Positions 6,619 through 12,515 of a stretch of DNA of 12,515 nucleotides are shown in pieces; within the stretch, counting starts at the first letter, position 1, and every line of letters begins with the position of its first letter. A program made the position numbers and the translations under genes. The DNA comes from Novosphingobium sp. UBA6722 (GTDB lineage Bacteria > Pseudomonadota > Alphaproteobacteria > Sphingomonadales > Sphingomonadaceae), in contig DKII01000094.1 in the NCBI GenBank assembly GCA_002454125.1, forward strand, positions 1 to 12,515, read 5' to 3'. The notes under the pieces were generated by a model. That model was not told the origin of the DNA. It was given only the letters and a program-made list of their open reading frames with translations, and made no database searches.

Positions 6619-7104
6619 TCAGTTGCCCGACTGGCTGGTAACGTCGACCGGCTCGATCCCGGCAGCGGCGCAATAGTCGGCATAGCGCTTCAACATGGTG
6701 CGCCAGTTCTCGACCGCGATGATATTGTCGTTCTCATCAAGCAGGTTCCAGTCCCCGACGATGATGTTGAGCGCGATCACCTCGGCCTCAGGCAGGGCCA
6801 CCGGGGTGTGCGACGACGCTGCGGTTTCGAACACCATCGAGCCGGGACCGGCCACCCAATCATGCTCCAGATAGCGCCAGCGCCCGGCGACGGTGTAAAC
6901 GTGCACCGTGCCGGCATGGTGGTGCTTGGGCAGCGCCATGCCGGCTGGCAGCTTGAGCAGCGTGGTCCATTCGCCGTTGATCGGATTGATCTTGATAAGC
7001 TTGAGGAACACCTCGTCCGAATAGGGCGTAAAGGGGATCCACGGCAGGGCATCGACGTCGACCATGGCGGTCCCGACGCTGTCGGCAAAAAAGGTCACTG
7101 GCAT
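6619..7104 (-). CDS. Cupin protein, 2,4'-dihydroxyacetophenone dioxygenase-like
   Basis: This single-domain cupin has 161 residues. The first cupin motif is PKHHHAGTVHVYTVAGRW, giving His61 and His63 as metal ligands with Glu80 or His68 close by. The second motif, PGSMVFETAASSHTP, supplies His99. The overall pattern is that of the ChrR-like cupins annotated as 2,4'-dihydroxyacetophenone dioxygenase, which use non-haem iron and O2 to cleave the C-C bond of an alpha-hydroxyketone and give two carboxylic acids. Activity on that exact compound is not implied. The ATG at 7104 has GGGAG only one base away, while a GTG at 7098 has the same GGGAG (7110-7106) at an ideal seven bases, so the true protein may be two residues shorter. 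It lies six bases before the hydrolase gene and 35 bases after the TauD-type gene. Confidence 0.82.
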   Translation of the reverse strand: MPVTFFADSVGTAMVDVDALPWIPFTPYSDEVFLKLIKINPINGEWTTLLKLPAGMALPKHHHAGTVHVYTVAGRWRYLEHDWVAGPGSMVFETAASSHTPVALPEAEVIALNIIVGDWNLLDENDNIIAVENWRTMLKRYADYCAAAGIEPVDVTSQSGN

Positions 7105-7139
7105 TCTCCCGGTTGTCTTTATTCAGTTCAGATCGCTGG

Positions 7140-7988
7140 TCAGAACGGACGGTCGCCGATGATCGTCGCGCGGTTCATCCGGCGCACGCAGGGCGCATAG
7201 TCCATCACGGCATAGTGCTGGGTGCAGCGGTTATCCCAGATCGCCACGCTGTTCGGCGTCCAGCGCCAGCGCACCTGGTATTCCGGGATCGCCGCCTGGC
7301 TGGTCAGGTAACGCAGCAGTTCGCCCGAACCGTTGGTAAAGTCCTGCCCGACCCGGACCCGGCTGGCGGTGTGGTAATTGGTGAAGTGGGTGGTGAAGCC
7401 GTTGACGAACAGCGACTTGTTGCCGGTGACCGGATGGGTCCTGACCACTGGGTGCTCCGGATCGGGGAAGCGGGCCTTCATCGCCAGCCGGTCTTCGATC
7501 GGCTTGGCGGCCATGAAGCTGGCTTCCATCGAGTGGCGGGCGCGCAGGTCGGTAATGTCTTCCTTCACCCGGTCGGGCAGGCGCTCATAGGCCAGTTCCA
7601 TGTTGGCCCACATGGTGTCGCCCCCTACCGGTGGGCATTCGACACAGCGCAGCACGGCGCCCATCGGCGGGACCTCGCGCCAGGTGGCATCGTTGTGCCA
7701 GGCGTTCTCATACCGCTCGGGCGGGCTTTCCGGGCTCTTCCAGATGTGGATGATGCCCGGCTCGCCCTCGGCACTATTCGCCAGCGGATGATCCTCGAGC
7801 TCGCCAAAGCGGCGCGCGACCCCGGCGTGTTCGGCATCGGTCATGTCTTGGTCGCGCAGGAACAGGACCTTGTGTTCGAGCAGCGCTGCAGCAAGCGCTT
7901 CGCCAAGATCGGTGTTGGTGGCAGCCTCCGCCAGCTGAATCCCGCTGATTTCCGCGCCGAGGGCGCAGGTCAGGCGCTCAATCTTCAT
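7140..7988 (-). CDS. TauD/TfdA-family 2-oxoglutarate-dependent dioxygenase
   Basis: This 282-residue enzyme belongs to the Fe(II)/2-oxoglutarate dioxygenases that hydroxylate a carbon next to a heteroatom or acid group, releasing succinate and CO2. The iron triad is visible: HND in AWHNDATW (His98, Asp100) and the distal His258 in CTQHYAV. Arg269, Arg270 and Arg273 near the C-terminus include the 2-oxoglutarate-binding Arg. Length and motif spacing match TauD and TfdA closely. Here it sits in a catabolic operon rather than with ABC sulfonate transporters, so taurine is unlikely; an aryloxy or alkoxy acid, or a side-chain carboxylate, is more plausible. The ATG at 7988 has AGAGGAA upstream at a good distance. 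A 60-bp gap with a small hairpin separates it from the BKACE gene. Confidence 0.92.
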   Translation of the reverse strand: MKIERLTCALGAEISGIQLAEAATNTDLGEALAAALLEHKVLFLRDQDMTDAEHAGVARRFGELEDHPLANSAEGEPGIIHIWKSPESPPERYENAWHNDATWREVPPMGAVLRCVECPPVGGDTMWANMELAYERLPDRVKEDITDLRARHSMEASFMAAKPIEDRLAMKARFPDPEHPVVRTHPVTGNKSLFVNGFTTHFTNYHTASRVRVGQDFTNGSGELLRYLTSQAAIPEYQVRWRWTPNSVAIWDNRCTQHYAVMDYAPCVRRMNRATIIGDRPF

Positions 7989-8020
7989 GACTATGTTCCT
8001 CTCTGTGTGCTGATCGAGAT

Positions 8021-8038
8021 GACAGGGGTGCCCCCGTC
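8021..8038 (-). promoter_or_regulatory. Small hairpin in the BKACE-TauD gap
   Basis: The only sizeable gap inside the operon (60 bp) contains two three-base-pair GC-rich stems separated by one mismatch, with a four-base loop (GAC..GTC outside, GGG..CCC inside). There is no U-run. It might mark an RNA-processing point or be chance. I see no promoter-like pair of boxes in the gap. Confidence 0.2.
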
Positions 8039-8048
8039 CGCAATCGGA

Positions 8049-9107
8049 TCAGGCGTATTCCCACCGCGGCACGCCGCGCTGGCCAGGCTGGCGGTTGGGC
8101 GGATAGCCAACGCGGCGCAGCGTCTCGTCGGTTGACTGGTAGAAGGTGCCGATCTGGTAGATCGCCTTGGCTTCCGGCCCGGTCGCGACATCGCGGTGCA
8201 GCTCGTTGGCAAGGCGCACCATCTGCTCGACCTGCTGGACCGAAGTCATCCGCTCGCCCTTGCGGCTCCACAGGTTGTCCTCGATCCCGACCCGGACGTG
8301 GAGGCCAAGCGCAATGGCGATCGCGTTGAACGGCGCAACGTTGCGCATCACCGATTCGATCGTCAGCACGGCGCCATCGGGCACGCGGCGGGCGAATTCG
8401 ATCAGGTCGGCCGGGTGCGTGCCGGCGGCACCGCTGCCGATCGCGACATAGTTCAGCACCAGCGGGCCGTTGTAGTGGCCCTTGCGGATCAGCCGCTCGA
8501 CCGTTTCGAGCTGGCTGAGATCGCCGACCATGAAGTGCGGCTGGATGCCATTGGCGACGAGCCGCTTGAGGTGCTCTTCCATGAACACCGGGCCGCATTC
8601 GAAATACATGTTGCGATAGGCTTCGAACATCGCCGGGTTGGTCAGGCAGGTGCCGGCGATATCGTCCGCGCTCATCAGCGCCGAGATGTCCATCTGGTTG
8701 GTATTGACCGCGATGGTCACCTGGTCGGGCTTGGGCTTCAGTTCGGCCAGCATGTGGCGGGTATCATCGGACAGCCACTTGGCCTCGCCGCCTTCGCCTT
8801 CCGGCGCGAACGAGATCGAGCCGCCGACCTGGATCAGCATGTCCGGACACGCGGTGCGGATGCGGTCGATCATCTCGTTGAACATCGACAGCCGCTTCGA
8901 ACCGCTGCCATCCGCCTCGCGGCAGTGCAGGTGCAGCACGGTGGCCCCGGCGTTGTAGCAATCGACCGCCTTCTGGACCTGGTCGGCCATGGTCACCGGA
9001 ATGTCTTCGGGGAAATCGCCCGGCAGCCACTGCGGGCCATAGGGGGCGACCTGGATCACCAGCTTTTCCTGGTTTTCGGGAAGCAGGCTATCATCGAGGA
9101 AGTGCAT
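8049..9107 (-). CDS. BKACE-family (DUF849) beta-keto acid cleavage enzyme
   Basis: Members of this TIM-barrel family condense a beta-keto acid with acetyl-CoA and split it into acetoacetate and a new acyl-CoA; the founding activity is 3-keto-5-aminohexanoate cleavage in lysine fermentation. The Zn site pattern is visible: HLHCRE with His59 and His61 after strand two, and a Glu in GIEDN (Glu276) late in the barrel. Other family-like segments are QVGGSISF, PHFMVGD and LNYVAIGSGAAGTHP. At 352 residues it is longer than the usual 270-320, with an extended N-terminus and a C-terminal tail ending VPRWEYA. A perfect ribosome-binding site, AAGGAGG (9122-9116), lies inside the last codons of the preceding gene, eight bases from the ATG, so strong coupled translation is expected. 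Its place as second gene suggests a central role in the operon's pathway. The side chain of its keto acid is unknown. Confidence 0.9.
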   Translation of the reverse strand: MHFLDDSLLPENQEKLVIQVAPYGPQWLPGDFPEDIPVTMADQVQKAVDCYNAGATVLHLHCREADGSGSKRLSMFNEMIDRIRTACPDMLIQVGGSISFAPEGEGGEAKWLSDDTRHMLAELKPKPDQVTIAVNTNQMDISALMSADDIAGTCLTNPAMFEAYRNMYFECGPVFMEEHLKRLVANGIQPHFMVGDLSQLETVERLIRKGHYNGPLVLNYVAIGSGAAGTHPADLIEFARRVPDGAVLTIESVMRNVAPFNAIAIALGLHVRVGIEDNLWSRKGERMTSVQQVEQMVRLANELHRDVATGPEAKAIYQIGTFYQSTDETLRRVGYPPNRQPGQRGVPRWEYA

Positions 9108-9110
9108 GGT

Positions 9111-9497
9111 TCAGTCCTCCTTGGGCTGCGGAACAGGCATTCCGCGGGCGTTCATTTCTTCAACAAGATGCGGGGTGCCGAGCGCGACCGAATGGATCCC
9201 CAGCACGGCTACCAGCTGGAGCACGGCCATGATCTCTTCCGGCGTGACCCCCAGGTCGAGCGCCTTGGCGACGTGCCGCTTGACCCCGGGCGAGTACATG
9301 TGGGTGCAGCTGGCATCGACCGCGATCGCGATCAGCTCATAGGTCTTGGGATCGATGATCCCCTTGCGGACCGAATGGGTCCCCATGTCGAGGAACTTTT
9401 CCATCCACTCGGCATCGAAAGCGGCGGCCTGGTCCCAGGCCTGGTTCCAGCCGCCAGTGGCGCGGGCGGCATCGCTGATCGGCGTGGCACTGGACAC
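9111..9497 (-). CDS. Carboxymuconolactone decarboxylase (CMD/AhpD-like) family protein
   Basis: This helical protein of the CMD fold has 128 residues. It shows the family pattern ELIAIAVDASCTHMY, with Glu54, Cys64 and His66, then VKRHVAKALDLGVTPEEI and an ending helix LQLVAVLGIHSV. Only one Cys is present in the active region, so the two-Cys peroxidase chemistry of AhpD is not expected; a decarboxylase, lyase or small redox role is open. The frame is open further upstream to an ATG at 9596, but that would run through the divergent promoter and into the regulator gene. A GTG at 9497 with AGGGGAG (9511-9505) seven bases before it is the better start and gives the normal family length. It is the first gene of the seven-gene operon and ends three bases before the BKACE start. 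Confidence 0.88.
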   Translation of the reverse strand: MSSATPISDAARATGGWNQAWDQAAAFDAEWMEKFLDMGTHSVRKGIIDPKTYELIAIAVDASCTHMYSPGVKRHVAKALDLGVTPEEIMAVLQLVAVLGIHSVALGTPHLVEEMNARGMPVPQPKED

Positions 9498-9580
9498 GGC
9501 GGCTCTCCCCTCTTTGGTTGAGTCGAACCTAGCGCCACGGGCTGGACATGATTTAGCAATTGCGCCAATATATTTCGTAA
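9498..9580. promoter_or_regulatory. Divergent control region between the catabolic operon and its AraC-type regulator
   Basis: These 83 bp must carry promoters in both directions. The AT-rich core 9551-9580 stands out from the GC-rich surroundings. It contains the palindrome GCAATTGC (9556-9563), the first half of a direct repeat, and TATATT (9569-9574). For the operon direction, a weak pair TTTACG and TGCTAA with a 17-base spacer can be read on the minus strand. The box matches are poor, as is common for promoters that need an activator. Confidence 0.6.
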
Positions 9581-9588
9581 ATGCGCCA
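9558..9588 (+). promoter_or_regulatory. Direct repeat, candidate AraC-type operator
   Basis: AATTGCGCCA at 9558-9567 and AAATGCGCCA at 9579-9588 agree at nine of ten positions and are 21 bp apart start to start, two turns of the helix. AraC-family activators typically bind such tandem half-sites on one face of the DNA. The second copy overlaps the regulator's own start codon, so binding could also repress its own gene. The repeat is seen directly; binding is inferred. Confidence 0.5.
9569..9574 (+). promoter_or_regulatory. Candidate -10 box for a leaderless araC-type transcript
   Basis: TATATT matches the -10 consensus at five of six positions and ends six bases before the A of the regulator's ATG, just where transcription would begin. 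No ribosome-binding site precedes that ATG, and the codon before it is a TAA stop. A TGGACA at 9543-9548 could serve as -35, but the 20-base spacer is too long to be comfortable. Confidence 0.35.
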
Positions 9589-10582
9589 CAGGCCAACCAC
9601 CCGCGCCGCCGCGCTGACCGGCTTTGCCGCCCTGGCCCGCTCGCTGGGGCTAGAGGGCGGGCCGATCCTGCGCGCGGCTGGCCTTCCGGCCGATGCCGAG
9701 CTCGAACCCGATCGGCGCATCCCGACCAGCGCGGTCAATCACCTGTTCGAACGCGCGGCGGAACTGGCGGGGGTCGAGGACTTCGGCCTGCGCCTTTCGG
9801 CCCTGCGCGGGTTCGACAACCTTGGTCCGGTCACGCTTCTGGCCCGCGACGAACCCGATATCCGCAGCGCGCTGGGCGTCTTCACCTCCTACCTGCCGCT
9901 GCACAACGAAGCCCTGGTGATTGACCTGACCGAGCACGACGGGATGGCGATCCTGTCCTGCGGGATCGTCGTCGAGGGGCCGCGGGTCCAGGCAACCGAC
10001 ATTACGGTCGCCGTGCTCTACCGCATCCTGCGCGAACTGCTGGGCAGCGACTGGTACCCCGATGGCGTCTATCTGGAACGGCCCCGCCCGGTGCAGGCCA
10101 ACCCGTTCGAGCGTGCCTTTGGCGGGCGGGTCTATTTCGCGCAGGACTTCAGCGGGATCGTCTTTGCCGCGTCCGATCTCGACCGGCCCAACCGGCTGGC
10201 CAACGCAGCGATGCGGCCCTATTCGGCCCAGCTCCGCGCCGCCTTACCGGGAATGAGCGACCTGCCGATGGCTGAACGGGTGCGCCGCCTGCTGCGCGCC
10301 ATGCTGGCCGGGCGGCGTTGCACCGCGCCGCTTGCTGCCGAACGGCTGGGCCTGTCGCGACGGACCATGGAGCGGCGCCTGGCCGAGGAAGGCGCAACCT
10401 TTCACGGCCTGATGGACGAAGTGCGCGGCGAACTGGCGCGCGGCCAGTTGACCGGCAGCCGCCGCAGCAATGCCGAGATTGCCGAACTCCTGGGCTTTGC
10501 CAGCTCGGCCGCCTTCACCGCCTGGTTCACCGCCCGCCACGGGCAGCCACCCCAGGCCTGGCGGCGCGGCCAGTCCGCCTGA
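9581..10582 (+). CDS. AraC-family transcriptional regulator
   Basis: This 333-residue regulator has an N-terminal sensing domain of the PF12625 type (opening LTGFAALARSLGLEGGPILRAAGL) and a C-terminal double helix-turn-helix of AraC type (about 235-330). In the latter, LAAERLGLSRRTMERRLAEE is the first HTH, and NAEIAELLGFASSAAFTAWF with the closing HGQPPQAWRR is the second. It is probably cytoplasmic. It diverges from the seven-gene catabolic operon across 83 bp, the usual arrangement for a local activator that responds to the pathway's substrate. The ATG at 9581 is the only start available, since an in-frame TAA precedes it; it lacks a ribosome-binding site, so translation may be leaderless. 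A candidate binding repeat overlaps the start. The FAD protein gene follows after 40 bp on the same strand. Confidence 0.93.
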   Translation: MRHRPTTRAAALTGFAALARSLGLEGGPILRAAGLPADAELEPDRRIPTSAVNHLFERAAELAGVEDFGLRLSALRGFDNLGPVTLLARDEPDIRSALGVFTSYLPLHNEALVIDLTEHDGMAILSCGIVVEGPRVQATDITVAVLYRILRELLGSDWYPDGVYLERPRPVQANPFERAFGGRVYFAQDFSGIVFAASDLDRPNRLANAAMRPYSAQLRAALPGMSDLPMAERVRRLLRAMLAGRRCTAPLAAERLGLSRRTMERRLAEEGATFHGLMDEVRGELARGQLTGSRRSNAEIAELLGFASSAAFTAWFTARHGQPPQAWRRGQSA

Positions 10583-10622
10583 ACGCTTGCCTTCGCGCGC
10601 CGACCCGGCGAAAGGCAGCTCC

Positions 10623-12233
10623 ATGATCCGCCTGACCGACCTGGCCCTGCCGCTTGACCATGAAGCCCCCGCGCTGGAAGCGGCGGTGCTGGCCAAGCTG
10701 GGTATTCCGCCGGAAGACCTGGTCCGTTTCAGCGTGTTCCGGCGCGGCAACGATGCCCGCAAGAAGACCGCGATCAAGCTGATCTACACGATCGATGCCG
10801 TGGTCCGCGATGAAGCCAAGGTGCTGGAACGGCACCACGGCGATCCGCATGTGAAGCCGGCGCCGGACCTGTCCTACAAGTTCCCTGCCATGGCGCCCGA
10901 GGGGTGGAGCGGCCCGCGCCCGGTCGTGATTGGCGCTGGCCCCTGCGGGCTGATGGCGGCGCTGATCCTGGCGCAGATGGGCCTCAAGCCGATCATCATC
11001 GAGCGCGGCAAGGCCGTGCGTGAGCGCACCAAGGACACCTGGGGGCTGTGGCGCCGGGCCGTGCTGGAAACCGAATCCAATGCCCAGTTCGGCGAAGGCG
11101 GGGCGGGCACCTTCTCCGACGGCAAGCTCTATTCGCGGATCAAGGACCCGCGCCACCTGGGGCGCAAGGTGCTGACCGAATTCGTCAAGGCCGGGGCGCC
11201 CGAAGACATCCTGACCGAGGCCCACCCCCACGTCGGCACCTTCCGCCTCGTCACCATGGTGATGAGCATCCGCGAGACGATCGAAAAGCTGGGCGGCGAA
11301 TACCGCTTCGGCACGCGGGTCGAGGATTTCGCGGTCGAGGACGGGCAGCTCAAGGGCCTGACCCTCTCAACCGGGGAGTTCCTGCCCGCCGAGCACGTGA
11401 TCCTTGCCGTCGGTCACTCAGCCCGCGACACCTTCTTCAAGCTCCACGAGCGCGGGGTCTATGTCGAGGCCAAGCCCTTCGCGATCGGCGTGCGGATCGA
11501 GCACCCGCAAAGCTGGATCGACAAGGCCCGCTTCGGCCCCAATGCCGGCAACCCGATCCTGGGCGCAGCGGCCTATGCGATCTCGCATCAGGCCAGCAAC
11601 GGGCGGGCGGTCTATTCGTTCTGCATGTGCCCGGGCGGCCGCGTCGTCGCCGCGACCAGCGAGGAAGGCCGCGTCGTCACCAACGGGATGAGCCAGTATT
11701 CGCGCGCCGAATTCAACGCCAATTCCGGGCTGGTGGTCGATATCAACCCCGAGCGTGACTTCCCCGGCGATCCGTTGGCCGGGGTGCGGTTGCAGCGACA
11801 GCTGGAGGAGAAGGCCTTTGTCGCGGGTGGCTCGAACTACCATGCACCGGGGCAGCGGGTGGAAGACCTGCTGGCCAGTCGCCCCTCGACCGCCTTTGGC
11901 GTGGTCCAGCCCAGCTACAAGCCCGGCGTCAAGCCGACTGACCTGGCCGAAGTCCTGCCCGATTTCGTGATCACGGCGCTGCGCGAAGCCCTCCCTGTAT
12001 TTGGCCGGCAGGTGCCCGGCTATGATCATCCCGACGCGGTGATGACCGGGGTTGAGACCCGCACCTCCAGCCCGATCCGCATCCGCCGCGGGACTGATTT
12101 CCAGTCGATCAACACCCAGGGTCTATACCCGGCCGGCGAAGGCGCAGGCTATGCCGGGGGCATCCTTTCGGCCGCGGTCGACGGGATCAAGGTGGCCGAG
12201 GCGCTGGCGGCCAAGCTGGTTCAGAATCCTTGA
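10623..12233 (+). CDS. FAD-dependent protein of the COG2509 type
   Basis: This 536-residue flavoprotein has an N-terminal domain of about 95 residues rich in charged residues, including FSVFRRGNDARKK and IKLIYTIDAVV. A Rossmann FAD-binding motif follows, VVIGAGPCGLMAAL (101-114). Further family-like segments are ETESNAQFGEGGAGTFSDGK, EAHPHVGTFRL, VILAVGHSARDTF and the C-terminal GLYPAGEGAGYAGGILSAA, which closes the FAD site. This matches the widely conserved but uncharacterised dehydrogenases of COG2509. The frame is open back to 10470, but those codons overlap the end of the araC gene in another frame. The ATG at 10623 has AAAGG (10611-10615) seven bases upstream and starts the family-like sequence. 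It is not obviously part of the catabolic operon, being on the other strand, although read-through from the regulator gene is possible. Confidence 0.9.
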   Translation: MIRLTDLALPLDHEAPALEAAVLAKLGIPPEDLVRFSVFRRGNDARKKTAIKLIYTIDAVVRDEAKVLERHHGDPHVKPAPDLSYKFPAMAPEGWSGPRPVVIGAGPCGLMAALILAQMGLKPIIIERGKAVRERTKDTWGLWRRAVLETESNAQFGEGGAGTFSDGKLYSRIKDPRHLGRKVLTEFVKAGAPEDILTEAHPHVGTFRLVTMVMSIRETIEKLGGEYRFGTRVEDFAVEDGQLKGLTLSTGEFLPAEHVILAVGHSARDTFFKLHERGVYVEAKPFAIGVRIEHPQSWIDKARFGPNAGNPILGAAAYAISHQASNGRAVYSFCMCPGGRVVAATSEEGRVVTNGMSQYSRAEFNANSGLVVDINPERDFPGDPLAGVRLQRQLEEKAFVAGGSNYHAPGQRVEDLLASRPSTAFGVVQPSYKPGVKPTDLAEVLPDFVITALREALPVFGRQVPGYDHPDAVMTGVETRTSSPIRIRRGTDFQSINTQGLYPAGEGAGYAGGILSAAVDGIKVAEALAAKLVQNP

Positions 12234-12247
12234 ACCACATTCCCCTC

Positions 12248-12348
12248 CCCGCTCGCCCTGAGCTTGTCGAAGGGCCGCTCTTTTCCTTTGATCGCGGCGC
12301 GACGCCGCAAGACAAGAACGGTGCTTCGACAAGCTCAGCACGAGCGGG
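12248..12348. repeat. Inverted pair of hairpin repeats (sphingomonad-type intergenic repeat)
   Basis: Two 28-base arms, 12248-12275 and 12321-12348, are inverted copies agreeing at 24 of 28 positions. Each arm forms its own hairpin: five base pairs (GCCCT with AGGGC in the first, GTGCT with AGCAC in the second) around the shared 11-base loop GAGCTTGTCGA, read in opposite directions. All four differences fall in two base pairs of that stem and preserve pairing. The spacer contains another perfect hairpin, GCGGCG-CGA-CGCCGC (12294-12308). I recognise the core as a very common intergenic repeat of sphingomonads and related bacteria, often mistranslated as LRQAQGER or LSLSK peptides. Mobility by a REP-associated transposase is possible, but no such gene is here. 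Confidence 0.8.
12255..12288 (+). terminator. Possible terminator of the COG2509 gene, built from the repeat's first hairpin
   Basis: The first repeat hairpin (GCCCT..AGGGC, 12255-12275) lies 21 bases past the stop codon of the FAD protein gene and is followed by the pyrimidine-rich CGCTCTTTTCCTTT. The stem is only five pairs with a large loop, and the T-run is interrupted, so termination would be partial. Confidence 0.3.
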
Positions 12349-12362
12349 TTTGGAGTGGCAGG

Positions 12363-12515
12363 GTGAGTGAGTTTGACGCCATCGTCCTCGGCGCCGGCGC
12401 GGCCGGGCTGTTCTGCGCCGCCACCGCCGGGCAGCGCGGCAAGCGGGTGCTGCTGCTCGATCACAATGATGAAGTTGGCCGCAAGATCCTGATCTCGGGC
12501 GGCGGGCGCTGCAAC
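12363..12515 (+). CDS. BaiN/HI0933-type flavoprotein, 3' end missing
   Basis: Only the first 51 codons are in the window. They hold the FAD-binding Rossmann start FDAIVLGAGAAGLFCAA (residues 4-20) and the very characteristic segment GRKILISGGGRCN (39-51) of the YhiN/BaiN/HI0933 flavoproteins. These are annotated as aminoacetone oxidase-like or NAD(P)/FAD-dependent oxidoreductases of about 390-400 residues. The start is a GTG with GGAG (12352-12355) seven bases upstream, which is convincing. It is separated from the preceding FAD protein by the hairpin repeat and probably has its own expression. The function of the family in aerobes is not settled. Confidence 0.9.
   Translation, partial: MSEFDAIVLGAGAAGLFCAATAGQRGKRVLLLDHNDEVGRKILISGGGRCN

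Noticed and set aside
5794..7200. 468-codon open frame on the plus strand opposite the hydrolase and cupin genes
   Set aside because: It is the antisense shadow of well-supported minus-strand genes, with low-complexity composition and no motifs.
8196..9521. 441-codon plus-strand open frame opposite the BKACE and CMD genes
   Set aside because: Shadow frame: His/Asp/Arg-rich with no recognisable domain, while both minus-strand genes have clear catalytic motifs.
9498..9596. Extension of the CMD-family gene to an upstream ATG at 9596
   Set aside because: It would run through the divergent promoter region and into the araC gene, lacks family resemblance and a ribosome-binding site, and exceeds the family's length. 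The GTG at 9497 has a good site.
10470..10622. Extension of the COG2509 gene to a start at 10470
   Set aside because: These codons are the shifted frame of the araC gene's HTH region. The ATG at 10623 has its own ribosome-binding site.
12123..12464. Minus-strand open frame through the hairpin repeats
   Set aside because: Its LSLSK and LRQAQGER peptides are translations of the intergenic repeat, a common misannotation.

Overview
The window looks like chromosomal DNA of an alphaproteobacterium of the Sphingomonadales type (Sphingomonas, Novosphingobium or Erythrobacter relatives). This rests on the high GC content, the csp-infA pair, the style of the FtsK and flavoprotein sequences, and the hairpin repeat at 12248-12348 with the core GAGCTTGTCGA, a repeat I associate with sphingomonad intergenic DNA. 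The genus is inferred, not proven. No tRNA, rRNA, CRISPR array, transposase or prophage gene was seen.

Layout. (a) 1-2280, plus strand: an ftsK-type DNA translocase gene, cut at the window's left edge. (b) 2277-3225, minus strand: a compact cold-shock cluster read as csp, infA, small unknown gene, small unknown gene. It ends convergently with ftsK, and the two stop codons share the bases CTAG. (c) 3226-3622: a non-coding stretch of about 400 bp. It probably carries the csp promoter, a long structured csp leader and a weak terminator for the operon to its right. (d) 3623-9497, minus strand: seven tightly packed genes transcribed in the order carboxymuconolactone-decarboxylase-like protein, BKACE (DUF849) beta-keto acid cleavage enzyme, TauD-type 2-oxoglutarate dioxygenase, cupin of the 2,4'-dihydroxyacetophenone dioxygenase type, epoxide-hydrolase-like alpha/beta hydrolase, SDR oxidoreductase, MFS transporter. 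(e) 9581-10582, plus strand: a divergent AraC-family regulator. (f) 10623-12233, plus strand: a COG2509-type FAD protein. (g) 12248-12348: the hairpin repeat. (h) 12363-12515, plus strand: the start of a BaiN/HI0933-type flavoprotein, cut by the right edge.

How the genes fit together. The seven minus-strand genes and the divergent AraC gene look like a self-contained catabolic module: uptake (MFS), oxidation (TauD, SDR), C-C cleavage (cupin dioxygenase, BKACE) and hydrolysis (alpha/beta hydrolase), with a CMD-like protein as the first gene. The substrate cannot be read from the sequence. A keto or beta-keto acid formed during breakdown of an aromatic or side-chain compound is the most natural guess. 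The 83-bp divergent promoter region holds a direct repeat (9 of 10 identical bases, 21-bp period) that suits an AraC dimer.

Two points need care. The SDR gene is interrupted by a one-base shift at a run of six A/T bases, so this step may be dead, phase-variable or a sequencing error. The starts of several genes were moved from the longest open frame on the basis of ribosome-binding sites, and the reasons are given in each entry.
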